Source: Sutcliffiella horikoshii (GTDB lineage: Bacteria > Bacillota > Bacilli > Bacillales > Bacillaceae_I). From it: 64,000 nucleotides of DNA. Below are positions 44,533 through 53,631 of the stretch, piece after piece. The position numbers were made by a program, and so were the translations under genes. The notes under the pieces were generated by a model that was given only the letters and a program-made list of their open reading frames with translations, searched no databases and was not told where the DNA came from. The number at the start of each line of letters is the position of its first letter. Positions within the stretch are counted from its first letter, which is position 1. The stretch is taken from the NCBI RefSeq assembly GCF_002157855.1, contig NZ_CP020880.1, positions 1,674,001 to 1,738,000 of the forward strand. The letters are read 5' to 3'.

Positions 44533-45435
44533 ATGGAAAAGACAAGTGGAATCTTATTAGACTCCGGAACAAACGAAGTGGAATTTCTTGAGTTTCTAAT
44601 AGGTAGTACCAGCTTTGGGATAAATGTATTAAAAGTAAGAGAAATCATCAAACCTGTAGCCGTGACCAAAATCCCACATTCTCACAGAAATGTGGAAGGA
44701 ATCATGGAACTAAGGGGAGAAGTGCTGCCAATCATTAACCTGAGAACGGCATTAAATATAGAAGAGAAAAGTGAGTTTTTGGAAGAAAAGTTTATCGTTA
44801 CAGAATTCAATGGCATGAAAGTCATTTTGAGGGTCGATCACGTAACTCAGATTCACCGTTTATCATGGGCTGAAATGGAAAAACCTGCTTCCTTACAGCA
44901 TGGATTTGAAGATCATATCACCGGAATTATCAAACAACCATCACAGATGATACTTCTGTTGGATGTGGAGAAGATTATGTTTGATATATATCCAAACCTT
45001 GATAAAGAAGCGTCCCGTCTTCATGAAAATCTTAACCCTGCTCGAAGTGAAAAACGGATTATGATTGCTGAAGATTCTCCGATGTTAAGAAAACTTTTAG
45101 AAGAGACGTTGCTCGGTGCAGGATTTGAACATATTCAATTTTTTGAAAATGGAAAAAGTGCATGGGATTTCATGGAGACCGTAGTGAAAAATGGAGAGCA
45201 AAATGTAGACTTGTTAATTACGGATATTGAGATGCCCCAAATGGATGGTCATCACCTCACGAAGAAAATCAAGGAAGATGGCTTTCTTTCCAAGATACCG
45301 GTTATCATCTTCTCTTCCCTGATAACCGATCATCTAAGACATAAAGGGGAACAAGTAGGAGCGAATGCCCAAATCAGCAAACCTCAATTGACAAAGTTAG
45401 TGGAATTACTAGATGAGCAACTGCTAATTAACTGA
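44533..45435 (+). CDS. cheV: Chemotaxis coupling protein CheV
   Basis: A 300-residue protein with an N-terminal CheW domain (about 15-155: GINVLKVREIIKPVAVTKIP, GIMELRGEVLPIINLRTAL) and a C-terminal response-regulator receiver domain (about 175-298). The phosphorylated Asp is in LLITDIEMPQMDGHH. It couples receptors to CheA at the membrane and takes part in adaptation. It is the left end of the block syntenic with B. subtilis cheV-ykuS, next to ykyB as in that species. Confidence 0.95.
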   Translation: MEKTSGILLDSGTNEVEFLEFLIGSTSFGINVLKVREIIKPVAVTKIPHSHRNVEGIMELRGEVLPIINLRTALNIEEKSEFLEEKFIVTEFNGMKVILRVDHVTQIHRLSWAEMEKPASLQHGFEDHITGIIKQPSQMILLLDVEKIMFDIYPNLDKEASRLHENLNPARSEKRIMIAEDSPMLRKLLEETLLGAGFEHIQFFENGKSAWDFMETVVKNGEQNVDLLITDIEMPQMDGHHLTKKIKEDGFLSKIPVIIFSSLITDHLRHKGEQVGANAQISKPQLTKLVELLDEQLLIN

Positions 45436-45451
45436 CCTTATAAAGGAATGG

Positions 45452-45484
45452 AACAGCCCAATCTATTAAAAGATTGGGCTGTTG
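45452..45484. terminator. Bidirectional terminator between cheV and ykyB
   Basis: AACAGCCCAATCT and AGATTGGGCTGTT form a perfect 13-bp stem with a 6-base loop. T runs are poor on both sides. Confidence 0.75.
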
Positions 45485-45494
45485 TCAATTCATC

Positions 45495-45977
45495 TTATAA
45501 GTAGCTCTCACCAAGTTTTTTAAATACAGGCTTTTGGTACTGTCTTTTTGGATGATTTTTTTGTCCATCTGTCGGTTGGAAATTGGTGTACCGTTGAAGT
45601 AAACTTTTTGCTACAGATAATGACATGTTAGCTTTGGGATTGCGATAATGATCATTTAACTCGCCAAGATGCGGCAATTCTGTGAAGTCTTCTTTTGAAG
45701 GCGGAAGATGAAAGTAATATTCCCCTGCCAATACAAGAACGTCAGATTGTTGGCGGCTGTTCTTGGGGTTTCTAGAAAAATGCAATCCTTTTTTTGTAGC
45801 TTTGCCTTCGGTGATAAGTTTCTCTAAGGCTTTTCTTTTTAATGTATAGAGAAACTTTGGATCCGGCGCGGTTTTTGCATGCCGATTGACAGTAAAGATG
45901 GCACGTGAGAGGTTTTCAATAGAAGATTCAATAGGGGAATCGGTTTTTCTTTGGTTTGAATAACTTTTATTATGCAT
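45495..45977 (-). CDS. ykyB: YkyB-like protein of unknown function
   Basis: A 160-residue soluble, basic protein. SIENLSRAIFTVNRHAKTAPDPKFLY, LHFSRNPKNSRQQSDVLVL and AKSLLQRYTN match B. subtilis YkyB as I recall it, and the place next to cheV agrees. No enzyme motif is seen. AAAGGAAAGGAG precedes the ATG on the minus strand. Confidence 0.85.
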   Translation of the reverse strand: MHNKSYSNQRKTDSPIESSIENLSRAIFTVNRHAKTAPDPKFLYTLKRKALEKLITEGKATKKGLHFSRNPKNSRQQSDVLVLAGEYYFHLPPSKEDFTELPHLGELNDHYRNPKANMSLSVAKSLLQRYTNFQPTDGQKNHPKRQYQKPVFKKLGESYL

Positions 45978-46050
45978 AATAGGCTCCTTTCCTTTCCCTT
46001 ATTATACTGTGCCTTCACTGAAAATGGAAGGGTAGCCCCAACTTCATCCA

Positions 46051-47562
46051 TTAAAGGGCTGAAGATAGAGCATGTTCCGTGTTTTTATTCATAATGGAGA
46101 TGAAAATATCAACAAACTCCGGATCCCATTGGGTGCCCCTTCCGCTTTGCAGAATAACCAGTGCCTTATCCTTTTTCATCCCTACCCGATATGGACGATC
46201 CGATGTCATGGCGTCATAGGCATCCGCGACAGCAATGATTCTGCCGAAAAGCGGAATCTCGTGACCAATTAATCTATCAGGGTAGCCATTTCCATCAAAG
46301 CGTTCATGATGGTTTCTGACACCTGGGATTAATGGTGACATTGCCTCTTTTGGCTGTACCTGGTCTAAAATTGTCGCGCCAAGCAAAGGATGTCGTTTTA
46401 TTTCTTCGAATTCTAAATCTGTAAGCTTCCCATCCTTTAATAATACCTCGTCTTTCACTCCAATTTTGCCGATGTCATGAAGAAGGGCGGCGTTTTTTAG
46501 CAGCTCAAGCTGATGCGGGGGCAGTCCAGCTTTTTCGCCAATTAATACGGAGTACCTGCTTACTCTCAATGAATGTCCTGCTGTGTAGGGGTCGCGTGCG
46601 TCAAGGGTGGTGGAAAGGGTTTGATAGAAACTTTCCATCAACAGCCTATTCGTTTCATTTCTCTCTTCAAGTCCTTGCACCATGGAGTTAAAGCCTTGAA
46701 TCACTTGGGAAAATTCATCAGAATACAATTCCTTTGCGGGTGATAGATTGTTATTTTCTACGTTTTGCATTCCTTTTAACAGTTGAGAGATGGGTTGGAT
46801 GATGTCTTTAAATAACAAAAAAGCCCCAAAAGAAGAAAATCCTGCAGCAATGAGAAGAATCAATACTCCCCAATTCCAGAAATCCACTTCCAGGGTAAGA
46901 GTTTCAAAACGGACTTCGGTTGCCAAACTGAATAAAAGTACTGGAAAGATCCCGATAAATAATGCTCCTACAAGAAATTTAGTACGTAAAGATACGATGA
47001 TATCACCGTTTATAGATAAAGGAAGTTGATACATTTTCTGAGTGGTTTCCTGTAAACAGTCCAAAACCGGTCTAATAGCTTTGACAGTAAGAAAATACTC
47101 TATAAACGCGTGCATTCCGGCAATTAACACGGCACCAAGAGAAGCAAGAAAGACATATCGAAAGGGCATGTCCAAGAGCCCTGAGTGTATGCAGATTATC
47201 GCAAGGGTGATGGCGGGAACGGAAAGCCCAAGCAGGTGGGGACCTATAATTCTTTTAACTGTTAAAATGGGAAAGCGTTGTATATGTAAAAAAGCTTTCT
47301 GAAAGTCGGTATATGTATTATTTGTATTAGTAAGTATCACTTTGATCGGTTGCAGTTGTTTATGGAATGCGTAAAATTCACACAGCACCATGATGAATGC
47401 AGAAGAAAATAAAATGCTAACCATGATATTAATCTCAGAAAGGGATAGGTTTAGCGTAGAGAAGATTAGGATGCCGCCTACCCCGAGAACTGCTATGGAT
47501 GAACCAAGGATATAATTTATGACAAGCTGTTTTACAAAACGAGTATATGTTTGCTGATGCAA
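46051..47562 (-). CDS. Membrane HD-GYP domain protein, putative c-di-GMP phosphodiesterase
   Basis: A 503-residue protein. Five or six membrane helices make up about residues 18-265. A HAMP-like linker follows, then an HD-GYP domain (about 325-495). The HD motif is LLHDIGKIG, and the GYP motif is HHERFDGNGYP, followed by RIIAVADAYDAMTSDRPYR. All expected metal ligands appear present, so hydrolysis of c-di-GMP to pGpG or GMP is likely. I chose TTG 47562 because AAAGGAAGGG precedes it. The gene takes the place that the MFS gene ykuC has in B. subtilis. Confidence 0.85.
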   Translation of the reverse strand: MHQQTYTRFVKQLVINYILGSSIAVLGVGGILIFSTLNLSLSEINIMVSILFSSAFIMVLCEFYAFHKQLQPIKVILTNTNNTYTDFQKAFLHIQRFPILTVKRIIGPHLLGLSVPAITLAIICIHSGLLDMPFRYVFLASLGAVLIAGMHAFIEYFLTVKAIRPVLDCLQETTQKMYQLPLSINGDIIVSLRTKFLVGALFIGIFPVLLFSLATEVRFETLTLEVDFWNWGVLILLIAAGFSSFGAFLLFKDIIQPISQLLKGMQNVENNNLSPAKELYSDEFSQVIQGFNSMVQGLEERNETNRLLMESFYQTLSTTLDARDPYTAGHSLRVSRYSVLIGEKAGLPPHQLELLKNAALLHDIGKIGVKDEVLLKDGKLTDLEFEEIKRHPLLGATILDQVQPKEAMSPLIPGVRNHHERFDGNGYPDRLIGHEIPLFGRIIAVADAYDAMTSDRPYRVGMKKDKALVILQSGRGTQWDPEFVDIFISIMNKNTEHALSSAL

Positions 47563-47657
47563 GAAATCCCTTCCTTTATCACTAAATATTTCTAGTACAA
47601 TTATAATCAATCTTTTCGGTATGTTCTAGTAAATTTGTTGGATATGGAAGGTAAATG

Positions 47658-48158
47658 TTATGAAGGGCGAATTAGAACACTGGTCCCATTAGGTACCATG
47701 GATGCAAGTTGAAGTACATCTTGGTTATACATGCGGACACATCCGCGTGAGACAGCCTTTCCAATAGAGCTGGGATCGTTCGTACCATGAATACCATAGG
47801 ATAATTTGGAGAGGGAGAGCCACATTGCGCCGAATGGCCCACCAGGGTTAGGTTGTCGGTTTACGATAACATAATTGCCAATAGGTGTTTCAAAGAGCAT
47901 CCTGCCAACTGCAATGGGATATGTTTTAATAATGATCCCATTTTCCTTTAGAACCAGTTTCCTACTAGCAATGGATATTTCAATAGAATAGGGGATGGTA
48001 TTTGCATCAGGCAGACCGGGAATGATGATTTGCTGACCAGGATATATTACATTAGGGTTTGAAATGGAATTTACAGCCAAAATCTCAGCTAATGGCCGCC
48101 GATAATCCAACGAAATAGAACTTAGTGTTTCTCCTCGCCTCACTACATGTACAGCCAC
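47658..48158 (-). CDS. ykuD: L,D-transpeptidase with LysM domain (YkuD)
   Basis: A 166-residue protein, near the 164 residues of B. subtilis YkuD. An N-terminal LysM domain ([17 protein letters not shown] ... [12 protein letters not shown]) is followed by the YkuD catalytic domain with YGIHGTND and the catalytic Cys in SRGCVRM. It makes 3-3 cross-links in peptidoglycan and is a spore-associated protein in B. subtilis. I prefer the GTG at 48158, giving [12 protein letters not shown], because AGAGGTGAG lies just upstream. A longer form to 48179 would start before that site. Confidence 0.9.
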   Translation of the reverse strand: MAVHVVRRGETLSSISLDYRRPLAEILAVNSISNPNVIYPGQQIIIPGLPDANTIPYSIEISIASRKLVLKENGIIIKTYPIAVGRMLFETPIGNYVIVNRQPNPGGPFGAMWLSLSKLSYGIHGTNDPSSIGKAVSRGCVRMYNQDVLQLASMVPNGTSVLIRPS

Positions 48159-48183
48159 CACACTCACCTCTTTTATCATGATG

Positions 48184-48217
48184 TAAAAAAGCCGGTGCAG
48201 AGTGTGCAGCGGCTTTG
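48184..48217 (-). terminator. Terminator of the Pro/Tyr-rich protein gene
   Basis: On the minus strand AAAGCCG-TGCA and TGCA-CGGCTTT form the stem (one mismatch), followed by TTTTTT. It separates this gene from ykuD. Confidence 0.82.
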
Positions 48218-48233
48218 GGTTTCGATCAATCCA

Positions 48234-48431
48234 TTATCTATAATAAGGATAAGGTGGATATGGTCTCGGGTACGGTCCTGGGTATGGTCCATAATAAGGG
48301 TAAGGTGGATAGTATGGTCTAGGAGCTAAAAGAGAACCTACTGCCAATCCCCCTAAAAACGGAAAAAAAGGAAACCCGAAACCTAATCCTCCAATAAATC
48401 TGTTATTCGGGTAGTTTCGATACATGGACAT
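48234..48431 (-). CDS. Small Gly/Pro/Tyr-rich protein, possibly spore coat
   Basis: A 65-residue protein. The middle is hydrophobic and Gly/Phe-rich (GGLGFGFPFFPFLGG). The last 30 residues consist of PYY, PYP and PYG repeats. Such composition is common in spore coat and cell-surface proteins of Bacilli, but no named family is recognised. AAAGGAGG precedes two possible ATG codons (48431 and 48425). Confidence 0.6.
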   Translation of the reverse strand: MSMYRNYPNNRFIGGLGFGFPFFPFLGGLAVGSLLAPRPYYPPYPYYGPYPGPYPRPYPPYPYYR

Positions 48432-48502
48432 ATGCCTCCTTTATAGAGTCTCTATAAGGTATGGCAATGGTAAAGGGCTTGCGCTTGTACCAGATAGCCC
48501 AT

Positions 48503-49363
48503 TTATTGACGTTCTAAAGTGAAAAATGTAATTTCCGGCGGCGCCAAAAAGCGGTAAGGCTCCCTAGTAGTGCCTAGCCCTTTATTCACATATAGAGTCA
48601 AATCATCAAAATAGTAAAAGCCTTCATAAAATTTGGATCCAAGAGGAGGAGTAATAAGCGGACCGAAAAAGGGAATCTGCACTTGTCCTCCATGGGAGTG
48701 TCCGGAAAGTTGAAGATTTACATGAAACTGCTCTGCTATAGAGTCAGCTGCATCTCCTTCATGGGCCAATAATATCGTATAAGCATCTTCAGGGATATTA
48801 CGCAAAGTTTCATTAAAATCAGGTCTTCCCAGCATCAAATCATCCACACCTGCAATGTATATTTGACTTTTGTCTATTAACTCTATGGTAGTATTCTCAT
48901 TTTTTAACACAGTGAAATCGGAAGACTCCATAATTTCCTCATAAGTCTCTGTTCCATATCCTCCATGGTCGTGGTTTCCATAAATCGCAAATTTGCCAAG
49001 TGGAGCTTTGATTTGTTTCAAGATATTTATAAGGTTATAGGAGCCATCGTACTCTAATGGATTGTCCATCAGATCTCCAGTGAAAAAGACAATATCAGGT
49101 TCCTCTTCATTTATAAGGCGTACTACTTTTTCTAATTCTGCTTGTCCGAAATGATGGCCAACATGCGTATCAGAAAATTGAGCAATCTTTATTCCGGAAA
49201 AACTTTTAGGAATAGTAGAGTGCTTAACTTTATGTTTTAATATGTTCATTTGTTTTGGTTCTATATATCTAGCATAAAAATAGCCTACACCAGTTGTCAG
49301 CAAAGCGGTGAAGACTATTGTAAAGATACGTTTAAAAAAGCCTCGCCTCGTCATTTTACTCAT
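48503..49363 (-). CDS. ykuE: Tat-exported metallophosphoesterase YkuE
   Basis: A 286-residue protein. The N-terminus MTRRGFFKRIF and the following hydrophobic stretch form a twin-arginine signal. B. subtilis YkuE is a known TatAyCy substrate bound to the cell wall. The calcineurin-like domain has QFSDTHVGHH, FFTGDLMDN, YGNHDHGG, LLAHEGD and LSGHSHGGQ, which supply the metal ligands. Substrate unknown. It is divergent from fadH, as in B. subtilis. Confidence 0.93.
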   Translation of the reverse strand: MSKMTRRGFFKRIFTIVFTALLTTGVGYFYARYIEPKQMNILKHKVKHSTIPKSFSGIKIAQFSDTHVGHHFGQAELEKVVRLINEEEPDIVFFTGDLMDNPLEYDGSYNLINILKQIKAPLGKFAIYGNHDHGGYGTETYEEIMESSDFTVLKNENTTIELIDKSQIYIAGVDDLMLGRPDFNETLRNIPEDAYTILLAHEGDAADSIAEQFHVNLQLSGHSHGGQVQIPFFGPLITPPLGSKFYEGFYYFDDLTLYVNKGLGTTREPYRFLAPPEITFFTLERQ

Positions 49364-49543
49364 ATATATATACCAACCTTACCTAATATGATATCAACCA
49401 TTATAGCACCTTTTAGAGAGGAATTTCTCTTTCTATCTTTCTACTTTTATATGGAAACTTTTTGTATAAATTTTATAAAACATTTTAATTATTTTGAATA
49501 TTAGGTTAGAATAGTATAGAGACATAGGATTGGGGGAGATTTT

Positions 49544-50311
49544 ATGGGAGAAAAGAAAGTTGTCATCGTTACGGGTGGCTCTAGCGGTATGGGGAAATAT
49601 ATGGCGTTGAAGTTCGCTCAAGAAGGTTATAATGTGGTGATTACCGGTCGTGATCTTGATCGCCTTGCGCAAGCTAAAGAGGAGATTCAGGGACATGATG
49701 GTGAGGTATTGACAGTGCAGATGGATGTAAGAGAGCCTGAGCATGTGGAGAGAATGGTTAAGTTGACGGACGAAGCATTTGGTAGAATTGATGTGCTTGT
49801 CAACAATGCAGCCGGTAACTTTATCTGCCCGGCTGAAAAATTATCTGTTAACGGTTGGAAGTCTGTCATTGACATCGTCTTGAATGGAACGTTTTATTGC
49901 AGCTCTGCCGTAGGGAATTATTGGATGCAAAGAAATGTGAAGGGCAGCATGATTAACATGGTAGCAACTTACGCTTGGAATGCGGGAGCAGGTGTGGTGC
50001 ATTCTGCTGCTGCGAAAGCAGGAGTACTATCTCTTACTAGAACCCTTGCAGTGGAATGGGGAACAAAATACGGAATCCGCGTAAATGCAATTGCTCCAGG
50101 ACCTATCGAAAGAACTGGTGGGGCAGACAAATTGATGCAATCTGAGGAAGAAGCTAAAAAAGTTGCGGAAAGTGTCCCATTGAAGCGTTTTGGTACACCT
50201 GAAGAAATTGCAGAATTAGCATTTTTCCTAAGCTCCGAAAAAGCAGCCTACATAAATGGAGAATGCGTAACCATGGACGGCGGCCAATGGCTCCAACCAT
50301 TCCCGTTTTAA
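49544..50311 (+). CDS. fadH: 2,4-dienoyl-CoA reductase, SDR family (YkuF)
   Basis: A 255-residue short-chain dehydrogenase. The NADP motif TGGSSGMGKYMA is near the N-terminus, then NNAAGNF. The family's catalytic Tyr-Lys region here is ATYAWNAGAGVVHSAAAKAGV, with the usual Tyr of YxxxK replaced, as is typical for the dienoyl-CoA reductase subgroup. It is needed to degrade unsaturated fatty acids with double bonds at even positions. GGGGGAG precedes the ATG. It is divergent from ykuE. Confidence 0.88.
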   Translation: MGEKKVVIVTGGSSGMGKYMALKFAQEGYNVVITGRDLDRLAQAKEEIQGHDGEVLTVQMDVREPEHVERMVKLTDEAFGRIDVLVNNAAGNFICPAEKLSVNGWKSVIDIVLNGTFYCSSAVGNYWMQRNVKGSMINMVATYAWNAGAGVVHSAAAKAGVLSLTRTLAVEWGTKYGIRVNAIAPGPIERTGGADKLMQSEEEAKKVAESVPLKRFGTPEEIAELAFFLSSEKAAYINGECVTMDGGQWLQPFPF

Positions 50312-50326
50312 GTTATAGTGATTTAT

Positions 50327-50455
50327 AGCTGTTAATTGGAGCAAAAGGCGAAGACTCCTGCGGGGGAGTAACGGCAATGTTGAGACCCCGCAACGAAGTG
50401 AGGAGGCTCAAGGTCGCCCCGCGGAAAGCGAAGCCATTTGCGGAAATTAACAGCG
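50327..50455 (+). repeat. Structured intergenic repeat, single forward copy after fadH
   Basis: A 129-bp forward copy without an inverted partner. The outer stem reads CTGTTAATT ... AATTAACAG, again a matched change from CTGTTGATT ... AATCAACAG. GCAAAAGGC/GCCATTTGC pairs less well. It starts 16 bases after the fadH stop and is followed by a strong terminator. Confidence 0.9.
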
Positions 50456-50470
50456 GTTGTAAAGAAGGTA

Positions 50471-50514
50471 AAAGCTCGAGTAAAGCAATTTTATTGCTTT
50501 ACCGGGCTTTTTTT
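50471..50514 (+). terminator. Intrinsic terminator after fadH and the repeat
   Basis: AAAGCTCG-GTAAAGCAAT and ATTGCTTTAC-GGGCTTT form a long stem (one mismatch and a G-T pair) followed by a T run. Confidence 0.88.
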
Positions 50515-50570
50515 CATACTTGTATACCCGTTTTGCTCATACTAAGCAAAAGCAACAAGGAGGAAACCCA

Positions 50571-51143
50571 ATGAGCATTTATTACAAGTATGACTGGGAC
50601 GAAGAAAATAAAGAATTGACAGTATATATTAACCCAACAGAAGCATTCTACGAGTTTTCCGTAGAATACGCCAGTAACCATGAAAAATTATCAAAAAGAA
50701 AAAACCTACTGGATTCAGCAAGGAAATTGGCCTCAGAAGTATTGCCCAAAGGGACGGTTGTCAACAGCTATCGAGTGAAATTTCAACAATTTCTCATAGC
50801 TGTACTAGATGAAAAGAATGGAGCCACAAGAGAACTGTTAGAAGGTCCAGCTTGCGGAAGTTACAAAGTGAAACAAAATGAAACGTTAAAAGACATATCG
50901 CAAATGTTTTCAGTTGATGAGAATAGCTTAAGAAAGGTAAATCAACTTGATGGTGAAACCATATTTGTTGGGATGAACATTAAGGTACCTTGTTATCTTC
51001 ACACAGTGGTAACTTCAGACAGCTTACTAAAAATAGCTAAGAGATATGATATTTCACGGGATTCAATTAGACGATTAAACAATCTCGATACTGATTGCTT
51101 GAAAATTGGCCAAGAATTAAAAATCCCAAAAAGAATGCAATAA
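50571..51143 (+). CDS. Cytoplasmic-looking protein with two C-terminal LysM domains
   Basis: A 190-residue protein without signal peptide. The first 95 residues (YYKYDWDEENKELTVYINP ... SYRVKFQQFLIAVL) belong to no family I know. Two LysM domains follow (about 97-142 and 145-189: SYKVKQNETLKDISQMFSV, LHTVVTSDSLLKIAKRYDI). LysM without an export signal is known for spore proteins such as SafA, placed from the mother cell, so a spore role is plausible. GGAGGAAA precedes ATG 50571. It occupies the place of ykuG/ykuH. Confidence 0.72.
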   Translation: MSIYYKYDWDEENKELTVYINPTEAFYEFSVEYASNHEKLSKRKNLLDSARKLASEVLPKGTVVNSYRVKFQQFLIAVLDEKNGATRELLEGPACGSYKVKQNETLKDISQMFSVDENSLRKVNQLDGETIFVGMNIKVPCYLHTVVTSDSLLKIAKRYDISRDSIRRLNNLDTDCLKIGQELKIPKRMQ

Positions 51144-51228
51144 AATCCTGTCACCTTTTTATTTTCGCGTCATAAATTGGGCTAAATCATGATATAATCG
51201 TTCCAAACAAGACAAAGGGGAGAACGAG

Positions 51229-52446
51229 ATGGATCCACTTGATATTATGACAAATATCGAAAAGGTCACCCCTTATTATCAAGCAATTTTCAGTGCTGCT
51301 TCCCAAGAAGTCATTGGGTATGAAGTACTTGGAAGATTCCAGATGGAGAACGGTGATGTGAAAAGTTTAGGGGCATTTTTTCGTGATAAAACAGTGCCTG
51401 GGGAATACCAGCTCGAAGTGGATAAGGTTATCATAAATAAAGCTTTAACCTATTATACCGAGCAAGATTGCACGTCGAAGTTATTTTTCAACCAAAATGC
51501 AGAACTTCTTTTGGAAGATCAGGGTGAATCTTTGCTTGAACTCTTTCTGTCCTATGTTCCAAGAGGGTTAAAGCTTGAGAATATTGTAATTGAAGTAGAT
51601 GAACATTCATCTATGGAAGGGGAGGAATTTCTCCAACATCTTTTCAATTACTATAGGACTTATGGTATCCAACTTTCTGTAGCAAATATCGGGGATGCTG
51701 GTGCAAATATGGATCGAATTGGACGCTTAAATCCTAATATACTAAAGGTTAATTTAGAAATCCTTCGTCAATCATATGAAGTCGCGGCCCACCAAGATAT
51801 TTTGTATTCTTTATCCATTTTATCTAGGAAAATAGGAGCTGCATTAATGTATGAGAACATGGAAGCATCTTTTCAATTACAGTATGCTTGGAGAAATGGT
51901 GGAAGGTACTACCAGGGTTACTATCTGCATAAACCTGAACCTAATTTTATTGACATTTACCATGCAAAAAATGTTCTTGTAGAAAAGTTCCAACAATTCA
52001 TTCGTTATGAGAAAAGGAAATTGCAAGCCATTCACCAGTTTACCGGTATGCTTCAAACTAGACTTCAACCACTTATTCTGAAAGGACATAACCTTGAAGA
52101 TTATGATGAATGGTTGAACTCCATCGCGGACGAACTAACAAACATCAGCTTCAGAATGTATGTTTGTGATGAAAATGGATTTCAGCTTTCTTCGAATCTC
52201 ACAAAAGATAATGGAAAGTGGAAACCAGACAAAAGTTATAAAGGGAAAAACTGGAGTTGGAGGCCATATTTCCTTGAACATGTCATGAAAATGACTATCG
52301 AGAAAAAAGGAATATTATCCGACTTGTATAGTGATATTGAATCAGGTGAAAGTGTTCGGACCTATTCTTGTCTGATTAATCAAAACCGGTTCCTATATGT
52401 GGATATTTCTTATGAGTATCTATATGAAAACCAGGATCTTTTATAA
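51229..52446 (+). CDS. ykuI: EAL-domain protein YkuI, likely c-di-GMP receptor
   Basis: A 405-residue protein, close to the 407 of B. subtilis YkuI. The EAL domain (about 1-250) has EVLGR in place of EAL (Glu32) and Glu122 in VIEVDEH. The DDxG metal motif has become ANIG (Ala152, Asn153); B. subtilis YkuI has DNIG. A PAS-like C-terminal domain (about 270-400) ends in SRGY-like NRFLYVDISYEYLY. Loss of the Asp makes phosphodiesterase activity unlikely. The protein is soluble. Confidence 0.92.
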   Translation: MDPLDIMTNIEKVTPYYQAIFSAASQEVIGYEVLGRFQMENGDVKSLGAFFRDKTVPGEYQLEVDKVIINKALTYYTEQDCTSKLFFNQNAELLLEDQGESLLELFLSYVPRGLKLENIVIEVDEHSSMEGEEFLQHLFNYYRTYGIQLSVANIGDAGANMDRIGRLNPNILKVNLEILRQSYEVAAHQDILYSLSILSRKIGAALMYENMEASFQLQYAWRNGGRYYQGYYLHKPEPNFIDIYHAKNVLVEKFQQFIRYEKRKLQAIHQFTGMLQTRLQPLILKGHNLEDYDEWLNSIADELTNISFRMYVCDENGFQLSSNLTKDNGKWKPDKSYKGKNWSWRPYFLEHVMKMTIEKKGILSDLYSDIESGESVRTYSCLINQNRFLYVDISYEYLYENQDLL

Positions 52447-52511
52447 GCTATGAATAGAATTTACCCGTTTGTTTACCTTAAGAGTATAGTATGCTCGGTG
52501 AGGTGATAGAA

Positions 52512-52751
52512 ATGGGTTCTTTTGATTTTATTTTGCTAATAGTGGCATTGCTTATTTTAGCTGGTGGAATGATTTACACTTATAAAGTTGGTCGGCAGTC
52601 AAGTACGCAGTCAGCAAATCAGGATTCTTCTATCGATGAGAAGGTTCAGGATCATTATGTGCTAAGAAATCCTGTTTTTTTAACCTACTTAATTGCGGCG
52701 GTATTGGTATTGTCATATATCGTATATGCAGGACTGAATTCCAACTGGTAA
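52512..52751 (+). CDS. Small two-helix membrane protein
   Basis: A 79-residue protein with one helix near each end (FILLIVALLILAGGMIYTY and PVFLTYLIAAVLVLSYIVY) and a polar Gln/Ser-rich middle (about residues 28-50). No family recognised. AGGTGATAG precedes ATG 52512. An in-frame upstream ATG at 52491 comes before that site. It lies 65 bases after ykuI and ends at a terminator. Confidence 0.6.
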   Translation: MGSFDFILLIVALLILAGGMIYTYKVGRQSSTQSANQDSSIDEKVQDHYVLRNPVFLTYLIAAVLVLSYIVYAGLNSNW

Positions 52752-52754
52752 TGC

Positions 52755-52788
52755 AAAAACCCTTACATAAAATGTAAGGGTTTTTGTT
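52755..52788 (+). terminator. Intrinsic terminator
   Basis: AAAAACCCTTACAT and ATGTAAGGGTTTTT form a perfect 14-bp stem with a 3-base loop. Confidence 0.92.
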
Positions 52789-52943
52789 TTATCCGTATTT
52801 TTGTTTTGTCTTTAAAAATGAGGGTAAAAGTTAATAGAGTGAATAATTTGTCAGTTTTCAACGTAATTTTACGAACGGTTACGAACCCTTGTCCGCTCTG
52901 TTCTTGATACAATTAGAACACATCATCTGAGGAGGAGAATGGA

Positions 52944-53624
52944 TTGCTTAAAAGTATGACAGGAATTATTGCCATTATAACCATACTATTTTTCGGATCA
53001 AATTATGCCAGCGCTGAACAATCCCCTAGAGACGAAGAAGTTTATACCTTTTTGAAAGATGCGTTTCAATCACAGCTTTCCTTAGGAGAGAAACATCGTT
53101 CTTTAGAAGAAATTGACCTGGTATTAGATCCGTATTTTACAAAAGAATATCAACAATCATTTCTTAAGGAGCATTTATTCGAGGAAGAAGCAGGCTATAT
53201 AACATACGGAACCGACTTTCCCGCATATTACATTCCTTTCTTTAGCTATGATGAAGAAACGAAGGTGATGGAAAGCAGTGAGGATGAGATAATCATATAT
53301 GAATTTTTCACATCTGAGGAGGATATGCCAAGCCTTTATGATGACCACTATGAGTACGTAAAGCTACAAGAAACACCCTCAGGTTGGAAAGTGAATGACT
53401 ATGGGTTTGAATATGAGATGCCCGATTTTGTTAAAAACAATGAAATGGAACAAGAGGACTCCATCGTTACTACAGGCTCTGTGAAAGATGTAAGGATGAA
53501 TCGAATCACCCCATTTGGAATGTTTGCCTATCCCTTTTTTCATTCCTTACCAGTAACGATCGGGATGATGGCATCTCAATTACTTCATGATTATAATCAG
53601 AATACCTTTCTTGTGACAAGATAA
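52944..53624 (+). CDS. Secreted protein of unknown function
   Basis: A 226-residue protein with a signal peptide ending near NYASA (about residue 24) and an acidic mature part rich in Glu, Asp, Phe and Tyr. It might belong to the DUF3993 group of secreted Bacillus proteins, but I am not sure. TTG 52944 is used since GAGGAGGAG lies 6-7 bases upstream. An ATG at 52939 leads to an early stop. A terminator follows. Confidence 0.62.
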   Translation: MLKSMTGIIAIITILFFGSNYASAEQSPRDEEVYTFLKDAFQSQLSLGEKHRSLEEIDLVLDPYFTKEYQQSFLKEHLFEEEAGYITYGTDFPAYYIPFFSYDEETKVMESSEDEIIIYEFFTSEEDMPSLYDDHYEYVKLQETPSGWKVNDYGFEYEMPDFVKNNEMEQEDSIVTTGSVKDVRMNRITPFGMFAYPFFHSLPVTIGMMASQLLHDYNQNTFLVTR

Positions 53625-53631
53625 TCCCACT

